Shown piece after piece: positions 1 through 6,693 of a stretch of DNA of 33,639 bases. The stretch spans positions 1 through 33,639 of the forward strand of contig NZ_JRNC01000059.1 of NCBI RefSeq assembly GCF_000758925.1, written 5' to 3'. Source of the stretch: Prevotella sp. S7-1-8 (GTDB taxonomy: Bacteria; Bacteroidota; Bacteroidia; Bacteroidales; Bacteroidaceae). The stretch's first letter is position 1. Each line of letters starts with the position of its first letter. Below the pieces are notes generated by a model. It worked only from the letters and a program-made list of their open reading frames with translations. It searched no databases and was not told the origin of the DNA. The translations under genes and the position numbers were made by a program.

Positions 1-32
1 GACCGCAGCAACAGCCACACGAGCGAAAATAA

Positions 33-97
33 TTCAGTTACCGAATATTACTCCATCGTTACCTATCCCAAAATCGGGTAACGTTTTGGTAACTGAA
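33..97. repeat. Nested inverted repeat with four GTTACC half-sites
   Basis: TTCAGTTACC (33-42) pairs with GGTAACTGAA (88-97), and inside it CGTTACC (57-63) pairs with GGTAACG (77-83). All four arms share the core GTTACC or its complement, two in each orientation, symmetric about roughly position 68. Extending the outer arm to 31-42 against 88-99 gives 11 of 12 matching positions. It could be a stem-loop with an internal loop, or a multi-site protein-binding element. The pairing is seen directly; the function is unknown. Confidence 0.6.
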
Positions 98-262
98 CTT
101 CTGCCTAAATCTGCATATTATAACTCTTTTTGAAAAGAGCAGTTTTATGCAAATGACTCCGTTTCCTGCTCATTATCAGTCAGTTTACGCCAACTTCGAT
201 TTTTCTTCATTTTCGCTGATTAGTTGCGATGCCATTAAGCCTTAATGACGTGACCAATGCGA

Positions 263-283
263 CTTAATCGCTTTTCGATTAGG
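263..283. repeat. Short stem-loop, 8-bp stem and 5-nt loop
   Basis: CTTAATCG (263-270) and CGATTAGG (276-283) pair over eight positions, one of them a G-U wobble, around the loop CTTTT. Sixteen bases upstream lies the palindrome CATTAAG-C-CTTAATG (233-247), which carries the same CTTAAT core. No U-tract follows, so a simple terminator is unlikely. Confidence 0.4.
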
Positions 284-591
284 TTTGAAACGCAATATCA
301 TTAAATATCAATCGAGACGGCACAAAGCGTGGGACGTCGTTCCCTTAAAGTTTTCAAGCAGAAAAATCATTTGCCACGCGCTATTTCGAAGTTTTTCGTA
401 TATCCCTTTTTTATGATTAAATTTTGACTTTGACATGCGTTTAGGGATGCGGTAAAAGTTTCCGCGCAATATCGCCAAGATGTTTGTCTAAATTTTCTCA
501 AATACGTTAATGGCAATGCGTTGAGCTGCCAAATATCATGAATCGAGAAATGAAATTCCAGCTAATTTTTCTGAAATAGCTGAAAAATATG

Positions 592-599
592 TAAGTTTG
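592..599 (+). promoter_or_regulatory. Bacteroidota -7 promoter element for the B3/4-domain gene
   Basis: TAAGTTTG matches the TAnnTTTG element of the Bacteroidota primary sigma factor. It lies about 54 bases before the ATG at 653. A T-rich stretch at 566-571 is a weak candidate for the -33 element. A near-palindrome (AGCTA...TAGCT, 560-581) overlaps the expected -33 zone and could be an operator. Confidence 0.6.
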
Positions 600-652
600 C
601 AAAGGAATGTAACTCGTCCTTGTCTCATAAGGAATAATTAACCGTTACAATA

Positions 653-1318
653 ATGCAAGTCATCGTATCAAAAGAAATAGACCAAGTGTGTCCCAAGTTT
701 GTGGGCACGTGTGTGCAGGCCAAGGTCAAGAACAGCAAGTATTGTCAGGCGTTGTGGGATGAAATCAATGCTTGGGGTGATAAATATCGCGCGACACTCA
801 CGACGGAGTCGCTCAAAGAGTTGTCAGGAATCAAGGCCACTCGAAAAGTTTATCGTGCGTGTGGCAAAGATCCTTCACGTTATCGGCCGGCAGCCGAGGC
901 ATTGATTCGCAGAATGTTACAGAACAAGCCTTTATATCAACGAGACACTTTGGTAGACCTTGTCAATTTGGCCAGTATAGCTTATGGTTATAGCATCGGT
1001 GGCTTTGACGCGGACAAATTTGTGGGCGACACCTTGACGCTGGGCATTGGGCGTGCCGATGAGCCTTATGAGGGTATCGGCAGAGGCATGCTCAACATTG
1101 AGGGCCTGCCGGTTTACAGAGATGGGCTGGGTGGGGTAGGCACGCCCACCTCTGACCACGAACGTACCAAAATGTCTATAGGCACCACCCGTTTGGTGGT
1201 GCTCATAAATGGACATGATGGCAATGAGGATGCCGTTAAGGCCAATGCTGAATATATCATTGGCTTGGTGAAAAAATATTGTGACGGGCATGAGGGCGTC
1301 TACACCTTGTATAGATAA
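653..1318 (+). CDS. Solo B3/B4 domain protein (tRNA-editing-like domain)
   Basis: A 221-residue protein resembling the free-standing B3/4 domain family (COG3382 type), which is related to the editing domain of the bacterial phenylalanyl-tRNA synthetase beta chain. The stretch near residues 66-87 fits the family pattern R-x-x-Y-R-x-x-G-x-D-P-x-x-Y-R-P-x-x-E-A-L-x-R-R, and a second conserved block with GGFDADKF, LGIGRADEPY and SDHERTKMS lies at about residues 121-178. No catalytic synthetase domain, signal peptide or membrane segment is present, so it should be cytosolic. Members of this group are inferred to bind or deacylate mischarged tRNA, but the substrate cannot be read from the sequence. 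It has its own promoter at 592-599 and converges on the Nudix gene. The family call is fairly secure; the function is inference. Confidence 0.75.
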   Translation: MQVIVSKEIDQVCPKFVGTCVQAKVKNSKYCQALWDEINAWGDKYRATLTTESLKELSGIKATRKVYRACGKDPSRYRPAAEALIRRMLQNKPLYQRDTLVDLVNLASIAYGYSIGGFDADKFVGDTLTLGIGRADEPYEGIGRGMLNIEGLPVYRDGLGGVGTPTSDHERTKMSIGTTRLVVLINGHDGNEDAVKANAEYIIGLVKKYCDGHEGVYTLYR

Positions 1319-1385
1319 GCGCGTGGCCTTGTACAAATGGGAAATCGCTTGGGATAAAAGAATGTAAACGGAAAACGTTGGCAGG

Positions 1386-1778
1386 TTATAACTTGCGTAT
1401 CAACTCCACTATTTTCTTGTCGGCATCAGCCCAATTGAGCGTAGGCAATTCGTCGATGGTGAGCCATTTCGCGTCCAAATGCTCTAACATGGTAAACTCT
1501 CCATCGCCCGGTTTGCAGAGATAAGCGGCTATCTCGACGGAGATACCTGGGTAATCGTGGCTCACGGTTCCTATCCGTCTTCCCACATATATATCCCAAT
1601 CCATTTCTTCTTTGATTTCGCGAAGTAGCGCTTCGTGATCACACTCATGCTTCTCTACTTTCCCTCCGGGAAATTCCCAACGCTCGGAGTTGTGTGTTTG
1701 GCGTGAGCGGCAACGCTGCATACAGAGAATTTTGTCATCCTTTTTGATGACGGCCGCTACTACTTTGATTTTGTCCAT
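1386..1778 (-). CDS. MutT-type Nudix hydrolase
   Basis: A 130-residue Nudix hydrolase of the (deoxy)nucleoside triphosphate pyrophosphohydrolase type, probably 8-oxo-dGTP or CTP cleaving. The Nudix box spans residues 39-61: G39, x5, E45, x7, R53-E54, then E57-E58. The usual glycine after E-E-x is aspartate here (EEMDWD). WEFPGGK just before the box is typical of MutT. An in-frame upstream ATG at 1823 would add 15 residues, but the start at 1778 (MDKIKVVAAV) fits the family and lies just downstream of a -7-like element at 1797-1804, which would sit inside a longer gene. Role: sanitising the nucleotide pool in the cytosol. It is divergent from the small unknown gene at 1941. Confidence 0.85.
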   Translation of the reverse strand: MDKIKVVAAVIKKDDKILCMQRCRSRQTHNSERWEFPGGKVEKHECDHEALLREIKEEMDWDIYVGRRIGTVSHDYPGISVEIAAYLCKPGDGEFTMLEHLDAKWLTIDELPTLNWADADKKIVELIRKL

Positions 1779-1796
1779 TATCTCAATATTTATTTG

Positions 1797-1804
1797 CGAA
1801 TATA
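1797..1804 (-). promoter_or_regulatory. Probable -7 element for the Nudix gene
   Basis: On the minus strand TATATTCG is one mismatch from TAnnTTTG and lies about 19 bases before the start at 1778. This would give a short leader. It also argues against the longer in-frame start at 1823. Confidence 0.4.
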
Positions 1805-1848
1805 CGAATAATATCTCGTGCATTAGCTATATATTGCTTGTTTTTTCG

Positions 1849-1856
1849 TAATTTTG
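1849..1856 (+). promoter_or_regulatory. -7 promoter element for the small unknown gene
   Basis: TAATTTTG fits TAnnTTTG exactly. It lies about 85 bases upstream of the ATG at 1941, facing away from the Nudix gene. No well-spaced -33 element is obvious. Confidence 0.5.
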
Positions 1857-1940
1857 CGCGGAATGGGTTGCCCCTCAATGTTCCAAGTATGATTGGTAGG
1901 TTTCGGTTTTCCCTTATTTTTACAAAAATCACTATTCGAT

Positions 1941-2351
1941 ATGACATTCAAACAATTATTAGACAAATACGACTATGAGGCCATTGCGCCCTATGTAAGG
2001 TTAGAGGTTGAAAATAACGAGTATGATTTGCGACCATTGGACGTGCGGATGCAAGAGATGGCAGACTATTACGCTGAAATGAAAAAGACCAAGCCGACAT
2101 TTGGTTACATTGAGACTCCGATTGAGGTGAAACGTGTTGGTGAGAAATTGGTTGTCAGCAACATGCATCTTGGCGCCATGAGCGATCTGCTGAGCCATCG
2201 CGTGGATGTGACCGATGGCTTGAAAGTGTCAGAGGCGGAGATATTGTCGCTTTGCGTATTTCAGTTGGTGGCCCATCAGCCCTCTACCGAAAAATATCGT
2301 GAGGACGATGATTTTTGCACGCCGGGTAGTTTTAATTGTGTCAACCGTTGA
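1941..2351 (+). CDS. Small cytosolic protein of unknown function
   Basis: A 136-residue protein beginning MTFKQLLDKYDYEAIAP. It has no signal peptide or membrane helix and is acidic, with a DDD near the C-terminus. The opening pattern (TFKxLLxKYDxxxIAP) resembles a small Bacteroidota family of unknown function that I would tentatively place with DUF6557. An upstream in-frame start at 1893 would add a poorly conserved hydrophobic stretch, so the ATG at 1941 was chosen. A promoter lies at 1849-1856. The gene is followed after about 78 bases by the pantothenate kinase gene on the same strand and may be co-transcribed with it. Function unknown; the family hint is weak. Confidence 0.6.
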   Translation: MTFKQLLDKYDYEAIAPYVRLEVENNEYDLRPLDVRMQEMADYYAEMKKTKPTFGYIETPIEVKRVGEKLVVSNMHLGAMSDLLSHRVDVTDGLKVSEAEILSLCVFQLVAHQPSTEKYREDDDFCTPGSFNCVNR

Positions 2352-2429
2352 TATATAACATGTTTTTTTTCAAATATGAGATTGGGCCAGTTGGTAGCCA
2401 ACACATTTCTTTAATATCGTTTTAGCATT

Positions 2430-3245
2430 ATGATTATTGGTATAGACGTAGGTATCAGCACCACAAAAATAGTGGGAATTAATGAAAAAGGCGAAGTTGT
2501 CTCGCCCATTCGCATCAAGGCCACAGACCCCGTGACATCGCTATATGGCGCATTTGGCAAGTATCTTTTCGACACCAACACCAAGCTCTCGGATGTGGAG
2601 CAGGTTATGATAACCGGCGTTGGGGCCGCGTACATTGACTCACCTATCTATGGCCTGCCCACCAACAAGGCGCAAGAGTTTTTGGCCGACGGCCTTGGCG
2701 CGCGCTATGAGACCGATATAGACCGCATGCTCGTGGTCTCTATGGGCACGGGCACGAGCATCGTGCAATGTGATGGCGACGACATACGTCATATTGGCGG
2801 CATTGGATTGGGAGGCGGAACCCTCATGGGGCTAAGCCGCGTTATGCTCAAGACAGACGATATCAAGCAAATCGTAAAATTGGCTATGGAGGGCGATATG
2901 CAGAATATAGACGTGCTTATCGGAGATATCAGCCCCAATCCGCTGCCCAACTTGCCCAAGACGGCCACGGCGTCGCTTTTTGGCAACGCGCGCAGCAATG
3001 CCACGCGCGAGGATATAGCGCTTGGCATTATTACCACGGTGTTGCAGACCATTGGCTCAAGCTGCATATTGGCGTCGCTCAACACAGGTATCAAAGAATA
3101 TGTGTTGATAGGCAATCTCACGTTGTTGCCGCAGTGTAAAGAGGTGTTGCCCTCGATGGAAAAATTGTACAACGTGCATTTTATCATCCCGAAATATTCG
3201 GAATTTTGCACAGCTATAGGTGCGGCGCTGTGCTTTAAGCGTTGA
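2430..3245 (+). CDS. coaW: Type II pantothenate kinase
   Basis: A 271-residue kinase that phosphorylates pantothenate, the first step of coenzyme A synthesis. It belongs to the acetate/sugar-kinase fold superfamily. GIDVGISTTKI at residues 4-14 is the phosphate-1 loop, GTGTS at 106-110 and GGIGLGGGTLMG at 123-134 are glycine-rich nucleotide-binding segments, and E83 in KAQEFLADG is the likely catalytic glutamate. Length and motif order match S. aureus-type CoaW and related Bacteroidota enzymes. The protein lacks signal or membrane segments. It stands upstream of the B12 operon but is separated from it by that operon's own promoter and riboswitch. The family is unlike type I (P-loop) and type III (CoaX) kinases. 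Start at 2430 begins directly with the conserved beta strand. Confidence 0.88.
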   Translation: MIIGIDVGISTTKIVGINEKGEVVSPIRIKATDPVTSLYGAFGKYLFDTNTKLSDVEQVMITGVGAAYIDSPIYGLPTNKAQEFLADGLGARYETDIDRMLVVSMGTGTSIVQCDGDDIRHIGGIGLGGGTLMGLSRVMLKTDDIKQIVKLAMEGDMQNIDVLIGDISPNPLPNLPKTATASLFGNARSNATREDIALGIITTVLQTIGSSCILASLNTGIKEYVLIGNLTLLPQCKEVLPSMEKLYNVHFIIPKYSEFCTAIGAALCFKR

Positions 3246-3362
3246 TATGGGCCATGCCAATGGCAACAACAGAAACAATGCCATGGAGGCCACTCCGCGG
3301 CGTTGTTGGTAGAGTTGTTCGCTTTTCGTTTGATTAATGGCCGTATTGACAAATAAAAAGGC

Positions 3363-3370
3363 TATCTTTG
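3363..3370 (+). promoter_or_regulatory. -7 promoter element of the B12 operon
   Basis: TATCTTTG matches TAnnTTTG perfectly. Transcription would start near 3376, placing the whole cobalamin riboswitch in the leader of the mRNA. The -33 element is not clear. Confidence 0.7.
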
Positions 3371-3374
3371 CATG

Positions 3375-3530
3375 TGCGATAGATCCCCCGTTTGAGGGAT
3401 TAAAAAGGGGAGTGGGCGTAATCCCTGAGCGGTATCGCCGCAGTAATCGGCATTGGCCAGCGTGAACTACGGTCGCTGAGCGTTATCGGTAAGACTCATG
3501 ACGCGGACCGTAAGTCAGAAGGCCTGCCAT
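3375..3530 (+). promoter_or_regulatory. Cobalamin (AdoCbl/B12) riboswitch
   Basis: The leader of the btuB operon shows the order of conserved B12-element blocks: an early hairpin ATCCC/GGGAT (3383-3400), an A/G-rich segment with AGTGGG followed by TAATCCC, the CCGCAGTAA core, a GCTGAG segment, TCGGTAAG, and the B12 box AGTCAGAAGGCCTGCC at 3513-3528. Ligand binding is expected to fold the B12 box into the core and block translation or transcription of the downstream transport genes. The start codon of btuB lies 33 bases after the box, consistent with control of translation initiation. The box is one or two positions from the usual form. Class and ligand form (AdoCbl or aquo-Cbl) were not resolved. 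Confidence 0.88.
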
Positions 3531-3560
3531 TGTGAACGCCATTTCTGTTCTCTGGGAAGA

Positions 3561-5555
3561 ATGCGAAAGAATGTATTGTTTGTCCTTTGTTTGGTTCTTT
3601 GCCCATTTGTGGCTGTGGCTCAAAATGATACCATCTTGATAAAAGAGGTGGAAGTGAGAGGCGCGCGTAGGGGCGACGGCATACAGTCAACCATTCCGCG
3701 GCAACAAATAGACCGATCGGCTATGCTCCGTCAAGGCATAACCAATATAGAGGGAGCGCTGAAACACATGGCCGGCATTACAGTGAAAGACTATGGCGGC
3801 GCGGGTGGCATGAAGACAGTGTCGGTCAGGGGCATTGGCTCCAAGCATACGGCGGTGGTATACGACGGCGTGTCGCTCACTGATTGTCAGACGGGAGAGA
3901 TAGACTTAAGTCGTTACAGCCTTTCCAACATGCGGCGCTTGCGGCTCACCATAGGCGACGGAGACAATATTTTCGTGCCTGCCAGACAGGCCGGATCTGC
4001 CGCCGTTTTGGAAATGGAAACCGATATGGAGGACAATAAACGACAGCCTGCAGCCTTTCGTGCCACGCTAACGGGCAGGTCTTGGAATACTGTGGAGCCT
4101 TCGTTCTTTTATAGACATAGATTGGCTGGCGGCTTGTACGTGAACTTGCAGGGTGAGTTTATTCATACAGACAACAACTATCCTTTCACGCTTCAAAATG
4201 TAAAATTGGTGACAAGGGAACGCAGGCAGAACAGCCGTATGGACAGTGGGCACATGGAAACCAATGTGGTGTGGCAGGCGAATGAGCGAAATCGCTTGAT
4301 GGGTAAACTCTATTATTATGACAACAACAGACAGTTGCCTGGCATAGTGCGACTCTATACGCAGGACAATGACGAGCAACTGCGAGAGCGAAACGCTTTC
4401 GGGCAGTTACGATATCAAGGCGCATGGTTTCCCAATTTGTCCATGAGAGCGGCCGCCAAGGTTAATTGGGTGGCGAGTTTATATCGCGTGGGTATTCCGA
4501 GTGGGGGTGTGAAGAGCGAGCGTTATTGGCAAAGAGAATATTATGTCACCACTTCGTGGCTTTATTCGCCGACCACTTGGTTGGGCTTGAATTATTCCAT
4601 CGACTATGCTTTGAACAACCTGAACAGCACGCTGACCACGCCCACAAGTTGGGTTGATGGCCCTATCAGCGTGCGTCCTTACCGTCACAGCCTCTTGCAG
4701 ACGCTTGCCGGAAAGGTGGTTTGGGGCAGACTCACGGGCGTGGCGAGGCTTTTGTGGTCCAACTATATGCATGGCGTGGCGCATGGCTCGGCTCCGGACA
4801 ATGCCCAAAGATGGTCGCCATCGGTGTCGGTGTCTTACAGGCTGATGGCCGGTAAGCAGCTATACGTACGCTTTTTTTGGAAAAACATCTTTCGTATGCC
4901 TACGTTCAACGAGTTGTTTTTTTACCATATAGGAAGCCCCGCGCTTCGACCGGAGAATAGCAATCAGTTTAACGTGGGGCTGACTGGGAGCCTTGACGGT
5001 ATGCAAGCATCGTTTAAGTTTACGGCCGATGGTTACTATGCGCGAGTTAAAGATAAAATTGTAGCGGTGCCATTCAATATGTTTGTTTGGAGCATGATGA
5101 ATATTTCCAAGGTGAATAGTTATGGCTTGGACTTCACTGCTAACGCCGAATGGCGTGTCAGCAAAAAGCATAGCCTTGAGCTTGCTACCAATTACAGTTT
5201 GCAACGAGTGGGGATTGTGACCATCGAGAAATCACCTGTTTCGGGTAACCAGATACCCTACGTGCCCAAACATAGTTTCGCCGCGACCTTGAATTGGCAG
5301 AATATGTGGTTGAACGCGTCTGTCACGATAGACGGCATGAGCGCCCGTTGGACCACTAATGAGCATGCGCCGGGAACCCGTATCGCCGGATTTGCCGAGG
5401 CGTCCATCGCCGCATACAAGGTGTTGAGGCTGAAATCGTGCAGCGTAACTGTGCGTGCAGGCGTGCAAAACCTGCTTGACAAGCAATACGATATAGTGGC
5501 TCATTACCCTATGCCCGGCCGGTCGTGGACGCTCTCGGCGCAGTTTGAGATGTGA
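3561..5555 (+). CDS. btuB: TonB-dependent outer-membrane cobalamin receptor
   Basis: A 664-residue outer-membrane barrel that imports cobalamin using TonB energy. Residues 1-20 form a signal peptide ending AVA-Q; a TonB-box-like segment (TILIKEVEV) follows; the plug domain contains VSVRGIGSKHTAVVYDGV, and the rest alternates in the manner of a 22-strand barrel. Near the C-terminus come QNLLDKQYDIVAHYPMPGR and the last strand, which ends FEM. The start is placed at 3561: an earlier in-frame ATG (3498) lies inside the riboswitch and would put 21 hydrophilic residues before the signal peptide. The substrate is inferred from the riboswitch upstream and the B12 genes downstream. It heads an operon with a BtuG-like lipoprotein 61 bases on. 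Family call very secure; B12 specificity strongly supported by context. Confidence 0.88.
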   Translation: MRKNVLFVLCLVLCPFVAVAQNDTILIKEVEVRGARRGDGIQSTIPRQQIDRSAMLRQGITNIEGALKHMAGITVKDYGGAGGMKTVSVRGIGSKHTAVVYDGVSLTDCQTGEIDLSRYSLSNMRRLRLTIGDGDNIFVPARQAGSAAVLEMETDMEDNKRQPAAFRATLTGRSWNTVEPSFFYRHRLAGGLYVNLQGEFIHTDNNYPFTLQNVKLVTRERRQNSRMDSGHMETNVVWQANERNRLMGKLYYYDNNRQLPGIVRLYTQDNDEQLRERNAFGQLRYQGAWFPNLSMRAAAKVNWVASLYRVGIPSGGVKSERYWQREYYVTTSWLYSPTTWLGLNYSIDYALNNLNSTLTTPTSWVDGPISVRPYRHSLLQTLAGKVVWGRLTGVARLLWSNYMHGVAHGSAPDNAQRWSPSVSVSYRLMAGKQLYVRFFWKNIFRMPTFNELFFYHIGSPALRPENSNQFNVGLTGSLDGMQASFKFTADGYYARVKDKIVAVPFNMFVWSMMNISKVNSYGLDFTANAEWRVSKKHSLELATNYSLQRVGIVTIEKSPVSGNQIPYVPKHSFAATLNWQNMWLNASVTIDGMSARWTTNEHAPGTRIAGFAEASIAAYKVLRLKSCSVTVRAGVQNLLDKQYDIVAHYPMPGRSWTLSAQFEM

Positions 5556-5616
5556 CAAGAAAGAAGACGTGAATATAAATGGACAATTAACAACTAACAA
5601 ATAAATTACGAAAATT

Positions 5617-6693
5617 ATGAAGAAGTATTTATCAATGTTGGCGTTTGTGCTGACTGGCGCATTGATGTTTGTGTCATGTGATGACGATGGGGATAGCAAC
5701 GAACCTACAATATGCCCCGCTGTCATTTCCGATGGCCTCTACGTGGTGAACGAGGGAAGTTTTTACAAGAAAATAAATGGTAGTCTTGACTATTTGGATT
5801 ACAAAACGTGGAAGGCGACACGCAATGTCTTTCAGTCGGCAAACGGTCGTTCCTTAGGTGGCACGCCTAACAGTGCGGTGATTAATGAAAAGGGCGAGAT
5901 GTACATTGCCACGACTGATGAGAACCGTGTGGAGATAGTGAATCCAAAAACATCGAAATCCATCGCTGTGGCCAAGATACGGCAACCACGCGAGCTTGCT
6001 ATTGACAATGGGTGCGTTTATGTGTCCTCGTACACGGGCAAGGTATACAAAATAGACAGCCAGAGCTACAAAGTGGTGGACAGCTCAAAGGTCGTGGGCG
6101 CCAATTTGGAGGGAATTGCCACCACCAATGGATATGTTTACGTTTGCAACTCGCATAATCCAGACTATACGTATAACACCAATGTGGTGAAACTTGACAA
6201 ACAGCTTGACAAGGTGAAAGATGTCAAGGTTCTCGTAAATCCTACCCAAATTTTGGCCTTGAACAATGAATTGTTCGTGATTAGCACCGGCAATTATAAG
6301 GACATTAATCCCACCGTGCAGCAAATTGACATAAAAACCGACCATGTTTCTGTAATTGGCGCAGGCTCGATGATGGCCGCAGGTACGGATCGTCTCTATA
6401 TCATCAACTCGCCTTGGGGCAAGCCAGCGACATACAACGCTTACGACTTGACAAACAAAACCATGTCCAAATGGGTTGATGGAACCGAGATACTTTATCC
6501 CTACGGCATGGGTGTAGACCCAATAACGGGCGACGTGTTTGTGACCTCACAAAATAAAGATGCCGTTACGGGTGGTGCAAGCTATGCCACTGACGGCTAT
6601 TTGGCTCGTTACACAAGGGACGGGAACTTCAAAGGCAAGTATCCTTGTGGCGTAAACCCTGGCACGATTGTCTTTTTGAGCCATCATGAATAA
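5617..6693 (+). CDS. BtuG-like surface lipoprotein, beta-propeller (YncE/DUF5074-like)
   Basis: A 358-residue lipoprotein. The signal peptide ends in the lipobox FVSC with Cys21, followed by DDD at 22-24; acidic residues at that place are the Bacteroidota surface-export signal. The mature part consists of repeated strands of propeller type (YVVNEGSF, GEMYIATTDENRVEIVN, GCVYVSSYTGKVYKID, GYVYVCNSHN, ELFVISTGNY, DVFVTSQNKD), about seven blades by eye. In Bacteroides, BtuG proteins of this kind cap BtuB at the cell surface and bind B12 very tightly. Position directly after btuB and behind a B12 riboswitch supports the same role here. Its end overlaps the next gene by 8 bases. An alternative is a generic YncE-like surface protein; only the context supports BtuG. 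Confidence 0.72.
   Translation: MKKYLSMLAFVLTGALMFVSCDDDGDSNEPTICPAVISDGLYVVNEGSFYKKINGSLDYLDYKTWKATRNVFQSANGRSLGGTPNSAVINEKGEMYIATTDENRVEIVNPKTSKSIAVAKIRQPRELAIDNGCVYVSSYTGKVYKIDSQSYKVVDSSKVVGANLEGIATTNGYVYVCNSHNPDYTYNTNVVKLDKQLDKVKDVKVLVNPTQILALNNELFVISTGNYKDINPTVQQIDIKTDHVSVIGAGSMMAAGTDRLYIINSPWGKPATYNAYDLTNKTMSKWVDGTEILYPYGMGVDPITGDVFVTSQNKDAVTGGASYATDGYLARYTRDGNFKGKYPCGVNPGTIVFLSHHE

Larger units (their letters stand above)
1..652. other. Geneless left-end region rich in inverted repeats
   Basis: No convincing coding frame is visible in these 652 bases. Several inverted repeats lie here: the nested GTTACC/GGTAAC set (33-97), CTCTTTT-TG-AAAAGAG (124-139), the near-perfect palindrome around 233-247, a hairpin at 263-283, GCGG/CCGC at 449-465 and an AGCTA/TAGCT repeat at 560-581 just upstream of the promoter of the first gene. 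The region may hold the end of an upstream transcription unit plus regulatory DNA for the gene at 653. No known RNA family was recognised. Confidence 0.5.

Noticed and set aside
3264..3308. CAACAAC/GTTGTTG inverted repeat between coaW and the B12 promoter
   Set aside because: Seven pairs around a 31-base loop and no U-tract; could be a weak terminator but not supportable.
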